NCBI RefSeq assembly: GCF_013155265.1
Contig: NZ_JABJXU010000008.1
Location: forward strand, 62,001 to 126,000
Length of the DNA: 64,000 bases
From: Enterococcus sp. MMGLQ5-1
GTDB lineage: Bacteria; Bacillota; Bacilli; Lactobacillales; Streptococcaceae
Reading direction: 5' to 3'
The notes under the pieces were generated by a model that had not been told where the DNA came from, did not search any database, and saw nothing but the letters and a program-made list of their open reading frames with translations. A program made the translations under genes and the position numbers. Below are positions 55,992 to 64,000 of this stretch, one piece after another (position 1 is the first letter of the stretch; the number at the start of each line of letters is the position of its first letter).

Positions 55992-56008
55992 CTTAAGTTC
56001 TTCTTAAT
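55992..56008. promoter_or_regulatory. Direct hexamer repeat before the response regulator
   Basis: On the minus strand ATTAAG-N5-CTTAAG, 11-bp period, like the TTTAAG-N5-TTTAAG sites bound by CiaR-type OmpR regulators. It lies 65 bp before the gene, suggesting autoregulation. Confidence 0.45.
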
Positions 56009-56141
56009 ATTTAAGATATTGCTTGGCACGCTATAAAAATTGTAACAATCAAGTTATAAATTTTATATAGTTTTTAAAATTAAAGCCATTTTTTCGCTAA
56101 TTATGGTATATTAGTTGAAGTAATTGCAAAGGAGTTCAGCA

Positions 56142-56549
56142 TTGAAAACAGTAATTAAACGTCATCAGGAGGTTATCTTATATCTTTTTTTTGGTGGCCT
56201 GACAACTTTAGTAAATTTAATCAGCTACTCAGCATGTCGTGCGTTTTTTGATTTTAATTATCAAATAAGTACCATTATTGCTTGGTTTCTTTCGGTACTT
56301 TTTGCTTATCTTACCAATAAATTATTTGTTTTTAACCGTCGTGATGTAAAGGGGCAGGAATTAGTTAAGGAAATCTATTTATTCTATGTGTATCGAGTGA
56401 TTTCGCTACTAATGGAAATGTTGATTTTATTTATTTTCTTTAAAAAATTACAGCTCAATGAAGCAGCAGTTAAGATTTCGGCACAAATTATTGTTATTTT
56501 AGCGAATTATATTTTCAGCAAATATTTAATCTTTTTTAAACGAGAATAA
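56142..56549 (+). CDS. GtrA family membrane protein
   Basis: A 135-residue protein with four transmembrane helices, the GtrA layout (FLFFGGLTTLVN-like start, YLTNKLFVF, and a C-terminal NYIFSKYLIF). GtrA-like proteins flip lipid-linked sugars or aid cell-wall glycosylation. The start is TTG 56142 with AAAGGAG 7 bp upstream; TTG 56124 lacks a site. No glycosyltransferase is adjacent. It sits between the two-component genes and the repeat element. Confidence 0.85.
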   Translation: MKTVIKRHQEVILYLFFGGLTTLVNLISYSACRAFFDFNYQISTIIAWFLSVLFAYLTNKLFVFNRRDVKGQELVKEIYLFYVYRVISLLMEMLILFIFFKKLQLNEAAVKISAQIIVILANYIFSKYLIFFKRE

Positions 56550-56552
56550 GGA

Positions 56553-56863
56553 GGTGGGACAAAAGACGTTTAACGACGTAGAAAATAGTGCTAAATTGCC
56601 TCTTAAAAAAATCTTTAAAAAGTACATTTCCCGCTCGGACATATTTCGCTCGAGCGGGAAATTAGCATGTTTTGACGGATTTTCTTTCTTAAAACGGTTC
56701 AAATAGATACATCATCTCAGATAGCAAAGGTCTGATGATATCAACAAATTACTCCTCAATTTTTTATAGTTTTAACCAGAGAGAGAAAGTACCTTGTTCT
56801 ATGCTTTTTTGATGAGGCAGTTTAACACTATCTTCTACATCGTTAAACGCCTTTTGTCTCATC
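56553..56863 (+). repeat. Dispersed MITE-like element, copy B
   Basis: A 311-bp element filling the gap between GtrA and MFS genes. Its two ends, GGTGGGACAAAAG... and the complement of ...CTTTTGTCTCATC, match as inverted repeats at 41 of 48 positions. Inside is a perfect 12-bp hairpin (ATTTCCCGCTCG, arms 56626-56637 and 56651-56662). It has no coding capacity. Confidence 0.8.
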
Positions 56864-56867
56864 TAGC

Positions 56868-58127
56868 TTATTTATTTAGTTTTTCATGCAAGCTGAGATC
56901 ATAATTTCGTGCCTTGGGTATCATAAAATTAGCGATACCACAAGCTAGAATGCCAATTCCAGCAATGATAAATAATTTTTCGACACCAATTAAATCGGCA
57001 AGTGGTCCTGCAAAAACTAAGCCGATCGGACCTGTAATGGTCATTAGTGAATTGAGTACCCCCATAATTCGCCCAAGCTGTTCAGGAGGGTAGCTTTCTT
57101 GAATCATAGCCATTAATAACGTTTGTAAAAAAGGGGTTGCTAAGCCAGCGATTGCATTTAAAATTGCAAACCAGATAAAGCCGCTTTGATTGCCGGGGAG
57201 TAAACCACTGATGCCGACTGTGATACCAGTAAAAAAATAGCCCCAGAAGATTGGCTTCATTCGATTTTGCCACTTTCCAAACACACCAATATACAAACCC
57301 CCTAAAAGCATGCCACCTGAGAAGCAAGCCTCAATTAATCCCGCTTGAGCGACAGTACCGCCAAAATAGTCAAGCGTCATTAAAGGATACATACTTGCTG
57401 CCGGCATTAGAAATAATGTAAAAAAAGCGACTATAATTGTGATATACCACAATCCTTTATTATTAATCAGCTGTTGAAAGCCGAATTGAGTATTTGAGAG
57501 TAAATGAAGCTTTTCTGGACGGTTCTCAGTTTGAGGGATAATCACAAAGATTAGTAGGGTGATACCAATAATTGCACCAAGTACATCAAGTAGAATTAGT
57601 AAATTCATTGGCATAATTGCAAATAAAAATGCGCCTAGAGCAGGTGCAATAATCATATTGCCTGATTGCACCATTCCTAATTGACCATTAACCCTTGTGA
57701 TTTCATTTTTAGGAATCATGGTTGGAAGGATTGATTGGATAATCGGCATTTGAAAGGTCTGGGCGATTGAGCGCATTAGTAAAGATATCAAAATTAGCCA
57801 GAGCGGGAACTGATTGGCAAGAGTACCGGTAATCGATAGTATGACTGCGAAAAATGCCACAACAGAATCGGTGATAATTAATAGCGCTTTTTTATTAAAG
57901 CGATCAACAATCGGCCCAACCAACGGACTGAGTATTGCCATTGGTAGCATCGCAAGCAGAGTGGCGAAACTGAGAACGGTTGCCGAACCAGTAGTCTGTG
58001 TTAAGTACCAGACTATCGAGTATTGGACAATCATACTGGTGATGCCAGATAAAAATTGACCAAAAAAGAATAAGTTAAGATTGCGTCGCCAATGCTTGAA
58101 GGGCAAACTAGCTGAGGTCTCTGTCAT
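56868..58127 (-). CDS. MFS efflux transporter (DHA3-like)
   Basis: A 419-residue carrier with 12 predicted helices of the MFS_3 type, like macrolide efflux (MefA-like) proteins. It shows NLNLFFFGQFLSGITSMIVQYSIVW at the N-terminus and the A-loop GPIVDRFNKKALL. Substrate is unknown. A repeat element separates it from GtrA. Confident family, unknown function. Confidence 0.85.
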   Translation of the reverse strand: MTETSASLPFKHWRRNLNLFFFGQFLSGITSMIVQYSIVWYLTQTTGSATVLSFATLLAMLPMAILSPLVGPIVDRFNKKALLIITDSVVAFFAVILSITGTLANQFPLWLILISLLMRSIAQTFQMPIIQSILPTMIPKNEITRVNGQLGMVQSGNMIIAPALGAFLFAIMPMNLLILLDVLGAIIGITLLIFVIIPQTENRPEKLHLLSNTQFGFQQLINNKGLWYITIIVAFFTLFLMPAASMYPLMTLDYFGGTVAQAGLIEACFSGGMLLGGLYIGVFGKWQNRMKPIFWGYFFTGITVGISGLLPGNQSGFIWFAILNAIAGLATPFLQTLLMAMIQESYPPEQLGRIMGVLNSLMTITGPIGLVFAGPLADLIGVEKLFIIAGIGILACGIANFMIPKARNYDLSLHEKLNK

Positions 58128-58226
58128 TGAATCACTCCTAGTATCATAATTAAATCTTAATAGCCTTATTATACAAGTTTATGGCTAAGAGTGCTATTTT
58201 TGGACTGTCAAATTAGTGTGATTTGA

Positions 58227-59171
58227 TCAATAACCATTAATGATTGCTTGAAACAGTTCAGCAAGCTCTCTATCAGCATTAAAAGGATGAATATAAGTGA
58301 ATTTCTCTCCGCCATTTTCCATAAAATACGCTTTATTTTCCACCTCAAGCTCAATAGTGGTTTCAAGACAATCGGCAACAAAGCCCGGCGCTACAATGAA
58401 AATATTTTTAATCCCGTCATGTGGCAATGATTTTAACGTTGCATCTGTTGCAGGTGTTAACCATTTTGCTGGTCCGAATTTTGATTGGTAGGTTTGGAGA
58501 TAGGGGATATCTGGTAGTGCTTCCATGATTAATTCTGTTGTTTTGGTGCATTCCTCTGGATAAGTATCTCCATCCTTGACATACGATGCTGGAATACCAT
58601 GGTAAGAAAATAGGATTAGATCAGGCTTTTCAGTTGCTAATTTCTCTTTTAATTTATGAACATAGTAATTAATATAAATTGGATGGTCAAAAAATGAGCG
58701 AATAAAGCGAAGATTAACAATCTGATCTGTGCCAATAAATGCTTTCATAATCTCATCAAAAATTGCGCCAACGGTTGTGCCGGAATATTGCGGATACATT
58801 GGTATGACAGTTAAATCAGTCACTCCCTTTGAAATGAGCGCATCAATTTTTTGGCTAATGGATGGCTTACCATATGACATTGCAATCTCAATTTTTATTT
58901 CGGGTAATAATTTTTGTAAATTATTTTTCTGCTGCTCGGCAAAAGCAATTAGTGGGAATTTTTGATTATGCTCAATTTGTTGATAAAGCTTAGCTGATTT
59001 TTTAGGCCTAGTTTTCAAAATCATACCATGTAAAATTGGCAGCCAGATAATTCTGGGTGTTTTAATTACACGTTGGTCTGCTAAAAATTGTGCCAGATAA
59101 GTCTTAACATGCTTTGGATTACTACTTTCTGGGCTTCCTAAATTGATTAATAATACTGCTTTATTTTTCAT
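58227..59171 (-). CDS. hemH: Ferrochelatase
   Basis: A 314-residue soluble ferrochelatase or coproporphyrin ferrochelatase that inserts Fe(II) into a porphyrin. H191 in LFSYHGIP is the metal-binding histidine; the second-ligand Glu lies in VADCLETTIELE. No other haem-biosynthesis gene is in the window, so its porphyrin may come from outside, as in other haem-auxotrophic Lactobacillales that keep hemH. Length is normal. Confidence 0.95.
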   Translation of the reverse strand: MKNKAVLLINLGSPESSNPKHVKTYLAQFLADQRVIKTPRIIWLPILHGMILKTRPKKSAKLYQQIEHNQKFPLIAFAEQQKNNLQKLLPEIKIEIAMSYGKPSISQKIDALISKGVTDLTVIPMYPQYSGTTVGAIFDEIMKAFIGTDQIVNLRFIRSFFDHPIYINYYVHKLKEKLATEKPDLILFSYHGIPASYVKDGDTYPEECTKTTELIMEALPDIPYLQTYQSKFGPAKWLTPATDATLKSLPHDGIKNIFIVAPGFVADCLETTIELEVENKAYFMENGGEKFTYIHPFNADRELAELFQAIINGY

Positions 59172-59309
59172 TGCTTCCTCAATTCATTCTATTATCTATC
59201 AACTATATCATAACAAAATGCTAAAATTAATCTAGCTTTTATGTTTTAATATTTTAATTAATAAATAAAAAAAGTAATAATTAAGGAAGAATATTTCAGG
59301 AAAAAATAT

Positions 59310-59332
59310 AAGCGTTTCGAAATGAAAACGTT
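59310..59332. promoter_or_regulatory. Palindrome with a cre-like half, upstream of the peptidase gene
   Basis: AAGCGTTTC and GAAAACGTT arms around 5 bases; TGAAAACGTT resembles half of a CcpA site. It lies in a 464-bp AT-rich gap (59172-59635) holding no gene; TTGACT words occur at 59450 and 59530 without a good -10. Confidence 0.4.
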
Positions 59333-59635
59333 CTTTATAACATTATATGTTAGTTTTGTATACGCTTTATTGCATTTTTATGGCATAATAATAATGTTTA
59401 CAAATTTAAAATAATTTAAAATTTAGCTTATTGACTCAGTAGAAAGTTAATAAATAAGATTTTTGAAAAAAGATTTAATTCTATTATCGTAATATCTTCT
59501 TACACGAATAATATCTATTTTGGTAATGTTATTGACTTCGGCATAATGTCCAATTTTTATTTTTTGAAATTTCTTGTTTATTGTCCTTTCGCTTGAGTTC
59601 AAGATTTCAGCTTTTTTTAGAAAGGAAGATTATTA

Positions 59636-60715
59636 ATGAGTAGGGCACGAATTAAGAGAGTGCTAAAAGCAATGGAAGATGCTGAGCTCAGTCAGCTCTT
59701 AATCAGCGATCCAATGTCAATTTATTATTTGACTGGCTATTATAATGAACCTGGTGAACGATTTTTTGCACTTTATTTAAATGAGTCTAAAAATTTCACC
59801 ATCTTTTTAAACGATTTATTCCCTGATTTTGATTTTGAAAATATTCATCAAGTTCGTTTGAATGACACAAGTGATATTTCAGCTGTTTTAGCTAAAACGC
59901 TAAATGCTGAGCAAAAGCTAGGTGTGGATAAAAATCTACCGGCAAGATTTTTATTGCCAATGCTAGAAAACCATCTTGTAAGCGGTTTTATTAATGGCTC
60001 CAGCTTGGTGGATGACGTTCGGGCAATCAAAGCTTTTGACGAACAGGAAAAAATGCGAGTAGTTTCGGCAATCAATGATCGGGCAATGGTGGCATTTAAG
60101 CAATTGATTGTACCTGGTGTTACTGAAAAGATGGTTGCTAATCAAATCTTATCCATTTATCTTGAGCTTGGGGCAGATGATATTTCCTTTACGCCAATCG
60201 TTGCCTTTGGCAAAAATGCTGCTGATCCTCATCATTTTCCTGATGATACGGTCTTAAAGGCTGGAGATTGTGTTTTATTTGATGTTGGCTGCAAAAAGGA
60301 TATGTATTGCTCTGATATGACTCGTACTTTTTTCTATCAATATGTCAGTGATGCGCATCGAACCGTTTATGAAACCGTGAGGGCTGCCAATCAGGCTGCC
60401 ATAGAGCAAATTAAGCCGGGAGTTGCTTTAAATCATTTGGATCAAACAGCACGGGAGGTCATTGGTCAAGCAGGATTTGGTAGCTATTTTACTCATCGCT
60501 TAGGGCATTTCATCGGCTTAGATGTGCATGAGTATGGTGATGTTTCTAGTAGTAACACAAAATTGATTCAGTCAGGCATGATTTTTTCAATCGAACCGGG
60601 TATTTATTTACCAGACGATGTTGGCGTTAGAATAGAGGATTTATTGCTGGTGACTGATGAGGGCGCAATCAATCTGAACAGTGGTTATCCAAAAACGCTA
60701 GAAATTATTGAATAA
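59636..60715 (+). CDS. pepQ: Xaa-Pro dipeptidase-like M24 aminopeptidase
   Basis: A 359-residue metallopeptidase cleaving X-Pro bonds. The N-terminal creatinase-like domain is followed by a pita-bread domain with all five metal ligands: D in FDVGCKKDMYCSDMTRTF (two), H in RLGHFIGLDVH, E in SIEPGIYLP, and E in GVRIEDLLLV. The ATG follows GAAAGGAAG. It may be PepQ or PepP; it lies before the oligopeptide transporter genes, a functional fit. Confidence 0.9.
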   Translation: MSRARIKRVLKAMEDAELSQLLISDPMSIYYLTGYYNEPGERFFALYLNESKNFTIFLNDLFPDFDFENIHQVRLNDTSDISAVLAKTLNAEQKLGVDKNLPARFLLPMLENHLVSGFINGSSLVDDVRAIKAFDEQEKMRVVSAINDRAMVAFKQLIVPGVTEKMVANQILSIYLELGADDISFTPIVAFGKNAADPHHFPDDTVLKAGDCVLFDVGCKKDMYCSDMTRTFFYQYVSDAHRTVYETVRAANQAAIEQIKPGVALNHLDQTAREVIGQAGFGSYFTHRLGHFIGLDVHEYGDVSSSNTKLIQSGMIFSIEPGIYLPDDVGVRIEDLLLVTDEGAINLNSGYPKTLEIIE

Positions 60716-60762
60716 TCAAAATTTTTTTTCAACGTTTTTTTAATGGTCTAGAGTAATATAGT

Positions 60763-60790
60763 TTGAATAATCTAAAAATTGTACTATAAT
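60763..60790 (+). promoter_or_regulatory. oppA promoter
   Basis: TTGAAT (60763-60768), 16-bp spacer, TATAAT (60785-60790), about 125 bp before oppA. Confidence 0.6.
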
Positions 60791-60914
60791 AATAAAAAAG
60801 TTTTTAATTATTAGCTTAATTTTGAAATTATTTTTTAAAATGAAATGCTTAGCTGGAAGTTGGCTTTATGAGTAGCTAGCATTTAATTTAAGCTTACTAA
60901 AATGGAGGAAGATT

Positions 60915-62591
60915 ATGGGAATTAACAAGCGATTTAAAAAAATTGCTTATATTACAGCTATGACGGGTGTAGTATTAGCATCAGCGTTGGCTTTGTCAGC
61001 GTGTGGTTCAAAAGGCTCTGGTTCAAAAAGCAGCAGCTCAAGCGACACGGTTGTGATTGGGACAACTGATAAAATTGTGACAATTGACCCTGCAGGTTCT
61101 TATGATAATGGTTCATTTATGGTAGAAAATAATGTTTATCCATTTTTATATAACTTTGCTTATGGCTCAACGACACCAGAGCCAGATGTAGCAGATGGTG
61201 CTGGGGAATTTTCTGCAGATGGCACAGAATACACAGTTAAAATTAAAAAAGGCTTAAAATTTGCTAATGGTCACGATTTAACTGCGTCAGACGTTGTCTT
61301 TTCATATCAGCGTGTTGTAACGATTGGTGAAAATGGTAGTGACTTAGGTAATGGTCCGTCTTCATTACTATCAGATATGGAATCAGTTAAAGCAACTGAT
61401 GATCATACAGTTGTCTTTAAATTAAAAACTCCAAATAATGTGCTTTGGGAACAAATTATGTGTACACCAGCTGGACCTATTGTTGATGAGCAGGTTTTTG
61501 CCGCTGATAAATTAACACCAGATGCTGACATTGTTAAAGAAAAAGCCTTTGCAGGTCCGTTAGTTATTGATAGCTACTCAATTAATGATTCAATTTCTTA
61601 TTCTAAGAATGAAGATTATGACGGCATTTATGGCGCAGCTAAAGCTAAGAGCTACCAAGTTAAATATTATGCAGATGCCTCTAATATGAAGCTTGATATT
61701 CAAAATAACACAATTGACGTTGCCTTCCGTTCGTTGACTGCGACAGACGTTGCTGACCTTGAAAAGAACGATAAGGTTAAGGTTTATGAAGGTCCCGGTG
61801 GCGAATTAAGATATATGGTCTTTAACTTTGCCATTCAACCATATGGTACAGCGACTGAAAATGCAGATCCAGCGAAAGCATTGGCTGTTAGAAAAGCCGT
61901 TGCAAATGTTGTTGACCGTGAAGAAATTGCCAAAAATGTATATAAGGATACCTATTCACCTGCCTATTCATTTGTACCTTCTTCATTTGAAGGCTTTACA
62001 CCTGCTTTAAAAGAAGCGTATGGTGACGGTAAGGGTGGACCAGATGTTGATAAAGCAAAAGCGGCTTTAGAGGCGGCAGGCGTTAAAACACCTGTTGAAA
62101 TTAATATTCAATACAACGGTGACCATTACGGTTCTTCATCACCAGATGAATATGCTGCAATTAAACAACAATTAGAAGATTCTGGTTTATTTAAGGTTTC
62201 ACTTGCTCAAACTGAATGGTCTGTATATGCTAAGGATCGTGTAATTACAGATAGCTCAAATGGTTCGTATCCTGTTTATCAATTAGGCTGGTTCCCAGAT
62301 TTTTCAGATGCTGATAATTATCTTAGCCCATTCTTTGGTGAAGAAAGCTTTGTTCACAATGGCTACAACTCTCAAACAGTGATTGACCAAATCAACTCTG
62401 AAATTTCAGATACAAATCACGATTCAAGAATTGCGAAGCTAGAAGCAGTTCAAACAACACTTGCTGGTGATTTACCAACAATTCCATTACTTGAAGGTAA
62501 GCAAATTGCCGTTGCGGGTACTGATGTGAAGGGTGTTTCGGATACCTTAGATGCATCATTTAAATTTAGATATGGTGCTATTTCTAAATAA
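60915..62591 (+). CDS. oppA: Peptide-binding lipoprotein OppA
   Basis: A 558-residue extracellular substrate-binding protein of the SBP_bac_5 family. The signal peptide ends in the lipobox LSAC with the lipid-anchored cysteine C30, followed by a GS-rich linker. The domain contains the TIDP start, the KGLKFANGHDLTASDVVFSYQR family motif (split in two) and a C-terminal lobe. GGAGGA precedes the ATG. It feeds the permeases that follow and depends on Lgt for its lipid anchor. Confidence 0.93.
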   Translation: MGINKRFKKIAYITAMTGVVLASALALSACGSKGSGSKSSSSSDTVVIGTTDKIVTIDPAGSYDNGSFMVENNVYPFLYNFAYGSTTPEPDVADGAGEFSADGTEYTVKIKKGLKFANGHDLTASDVVFSYQRVVTIGENGSDLGNGPSSLLSDMESVKATDDHTVVFKLKTPNNVLWEQIMCTPAGPIVDEQVFAADKLTPDADIVKEKAFAGPLVIDSYSINDSISYSKNEDYDGIYGAAKAKSYQVKYYADASNMKLDIQNNTIDVAFRSLTATDVADLEKNDKVKVYEGPGGELRYMVFNFAIQPYGTATENADPAKALAVRKAVANVVDREEIAKNVYKDTYSPAYSFVPSSFEGFTPALKEAYGDGKGGPDVDKAKAALEAAGVKTPVEINIQYNGDHYGSSSPDEYAAIKQQLEDSGLFKVSLAQTEWSVYAKDRVITDSSNGSYPVYQLGWFPDFSDADNYLSPFFGEESFVHNGYNSQTVIDQINSEISDTNHDSRIAKLEAVQTTLAGDLPTIPLLEGKQIAVAGTDVKGVSDTLDASFKFRYGAISK

Positions 62592-62605
62592 TTTAATTAA
62601 ATAAG

Positions 62606-62655
62606 GTAACTTGCTGGTGCAAAACGACTGTGTATGAATTGCATCAGCAAATTAC
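62606..62655 (+). other. Stem-loop between oppA and oppB
   Basis: GTAAC-TTGCTGGTGCAA pairs with TTGCATCAGCAA-ATTAC (one mismatch, one G-U), loop 16 bases. No T run follows, so it probably protects the oppA transcript or lowers read-through to oppB rather than ending transcription. Confidence 0.65.
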
Positions 62656-62754
62656 TTTCATTAGGTATAAAGCTAAAAAAAGATAAAAGTGTTAATTAAT
62701 TTTTGATTATTAATCGATTTTTGATTTAGACACTACGAAGGGGTAACAAATCTC

Positions 62755-63834
62755 ATGAAAAAAAATGAAAAGCCCATTAAAGCAAAGTTTCTAAAGAATA
62801 ATTTTCTTAGATATTGTTTTGTGCGCTTTTTGTTTATCATTCCAACCGTTTTTGTCTTGGTGACAGTGGTATTTTTCTTGACAAGGCTAACTGGTGATCC
62901 AATCACAATTGCCTTGTCTGGTAAGCTACCACCTGCTGAAATTGCGGCGCGTGTTCATCAAGCTGGTTATGATAGACCAATAATCGTACAATATGTTGAA
63001 TATTTAGGCAATTTATTACAGGGTAACTTAGGGAATTCGACTTCAATGTCAATGCCCGTGACTGAAATTCTCCAAAAATATGGCGCAGCTACTTTTGAGC
63101 TAGCGATACTCGCTACTGTTGTAGCGCTAATAATTGGTATTCCGTTAGGTAAAATCTCAGCAAGATATCGTGATAAAATACCTGATGTTGTTATTCGTTT
63201 ATTCTCAATTACTTGCTATGCAACACCAGTTTTCTTTTTAGGACTTGTCTTAAAACTGATTTTTTCTGTTTATATGCCAATCTTGCCTTCAAATGGTCGT
63301 GTTTCAGCGATTTATGAGGGACAGTTACAATCTGTCGCCTTTCCCACTGGCTTTAATATCATTGATTCCATTCAAACTGGAGATATGACAATTGTTGGTG
63401 ATGTCTTGTCACATTCAATTTTGCCCGCACTTGCGCTTGGCTTATTAACCGCCGCAACCTTTATTCGTCTGATTCGTACCAATTTAATTTCAACACTATC
63501 TACCGATTACGTATTCGCAGTACGTTCAAGAGGAGTGGATGATCAGCGCATTTTAAATAAGCACGCATGGAAGCCTGCTTTAATGCCGATTATTACGGTA
63601 ATGGGAATGAATATTGCAATGATGCTTGCTGGTGCCATCTTGACTGAAACAACATTTGAATGGAAAGGTCTGGGTTATCAATTGTCTCAATTAATTAAGG
63701 CACGTGACTTCGATGCCGTGCAGGGAATTGTTATCTTAATTGCGATTATTGTTTCGGTAACTAACTTTATTGTAGACGTGGCAGCAGCAGCGATTGATCC
63801 ACGTGTCCGTCAAAGTGGGGGGGAAACGAAATAA
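62755..63834 (+). CDS. oppB: Oligopeptide ABC transporter permease OppB
   Basis: A 359-residue permease with six helices. An N-terminal extension (about 20 residues) precedes FLFIIPTVFVLVTVVF. The EAA-type coupling loop VRSRGVDDQRILNKHAWKPALMPI is near the end, and LTGDP follows helix 1, both typical of OppB/DppB. It overlaps the next gene by 1 bp. Family identification is certain. Confidence 0.93.
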   Translation: MKKNEKPIKAKFLKNNFLRYCFVRFLFIIPTVFVLVTVVFFLTRLTGDPITIALSGKLPPAEIAARVHQAGYDRPIIVQYVEYLGNLLQGNLGNSTSMSMPVTEILQKYGAATFELAILATVVALIIGIPLGKISARYRDKIPDVVIRLFSITCYATPVFFLGLVLKLIFSVYMPILPSNGRVSAIYEGQLQSVAFPTGFNIIDSIQTGDMTIVGDVLSHSILPALALGLLTAATFIRLIRTNLISTLSTDYVFAVRSRGVDDQRILNKHAWKPALMPIITVMGMNIAMMLAGAILTETTFEWKGLGYQLSQLIKARDFDAVQGIVILIAIIVSVTNFIVDVAAAAIDPRVRQSGGETK

Positions 63835-64000
63835 TGAAAAAATTAAAAAACCTACCACTTATTAAACAGATTAGACAATCCGTTGGTTTGCAACGCTTTA
63901 TGCTTTTGACTGGATTAATTATTATCGTCCTTTTTCTATTATGTGCTTTATTTGCACCAATCTTGGCACCATTTGATTATGCTCAGACAAAGGCTGACGG
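63834..64000 (+). CDS. oppC: Oligopeptide ABC transporter permease OppC, cut by the window end
   Basis: The first 55 codons of the next gene, beginning at an ATG that overlaps the oppB stop (TAATG). The visible part has a charged N-terminus and one transmembrane helix (about 25-45), then LAPFDYAQTKADG, which resembles the P-Y or P-F-D region that follows the first helix in OppC/DppC. The remainder lies outside the window. Confidence 0.85.
   Translation, partial: MKKLKNLPLIKQIRQSVGLQRFMLLTGLIIIVLFLLCALFAPILAPFDYAQTKAD

Overview
The window comes from a low-GC Gram-positive bacterium, almost certainly of the order Lactobacillales. Evidence: AT-rich DNA with strong AGGAGG-type ribosome sites and sigma-A promoters; fumarate-type (class 1A) dihydroorotate dehydrogenase; HPr kinase (hprK) next to lgt; the nrdHIEF operon; lipoteichoic acid synthase; pyruvate formate-lyase; Rex; a DUF3042 small protein; a lone ferrochelatase; and a type III glutamine synthetase beside a GlnR-controlled type I enzyme. 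I cannot fix the family or genus. No rRNA, tRNA, phage, insertion-sequence transposase or CRISPR array was seen.

Layout. 1-4.8 kb: small membrane proteins, tuf, an MFS carrier, and a DUF4651-like/thioredoxin/ytpR cluster. 4.9-8.7 kb (minus): nrdH-nrdI-nrdE-nrdF behind a promoter with two NrdR boxes. 9-12.5 kb: Fur-box-controlled feoA-feoB, then a small Cys-rich FeoB partner and a DsbA-like protein. 12.8-13.7 kb: DUF948/YtxH envelope-stress pair. 13.8-20.3 kb: a five-gene operon with a perfect Fur operator, joining an ECF importer (S, T, fused double ATPase) to two exporter-fold ABC half-transporters; it is the best candidate here for an under-described iron-, siderophore- or haem-uptake system. 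20.3-21.2 kb: a dispersed repeat, terminators and a DUF3042 gene. 21.4-27 kb: phosphodiesterase, miaA, hflX, spx-like gene, CLC-F-like channel, BI-1 protein. 27-31.2 kb: glnR-glnA and glutamine synthetase III. 31.6-39 kb: HTH membrane regulator, pflB, dinB, pyrD, two HAD phosphatases. 39.3-49 kb: ltaS, rRNA methyltransferase-aroD-yqeG, yqeH, hprK-lgt, and an ABC-F gene with an attenuator-like leader. 49.3-52.2 kb: rex and CIRCE-controlled groES-groEL. 53-64 kb: two-component system, GtrA protein, MITE-like repeat, MFS efflux pump, hemH, pepQ-like peptidase and the start of an opp operon.

How it works together. Much of the window is metal and redox physiology: Fur sites before feoAB and the ECF/ABC operon, NrdR before the iron- or manganese-dependent class Ib reductase, and Rex and pyruvate formate-lyase for fermentative redox balance. 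Nitrogen control is shown by two consensus GlnR boxes before glnR-glnA. Stress control is shown by CIRCE before groESL.

Beyond genes, the notable structures are: (i) a promoter and 41-bp inverted repeat with no obvious gene of their own, upstream of the ECF operon; (ii) a 9-codon leader ORF overlapping a long stem before the ABC-F gene; (iii) a dispersed MITE-like element with about 48-bp inverted ends in at least two intergenic gaps, plus fragments; (iv) a likely leaderless mRNA for the rRNA methyltransferase. All functional statements rest on reading motifs by eye; no database search was run.
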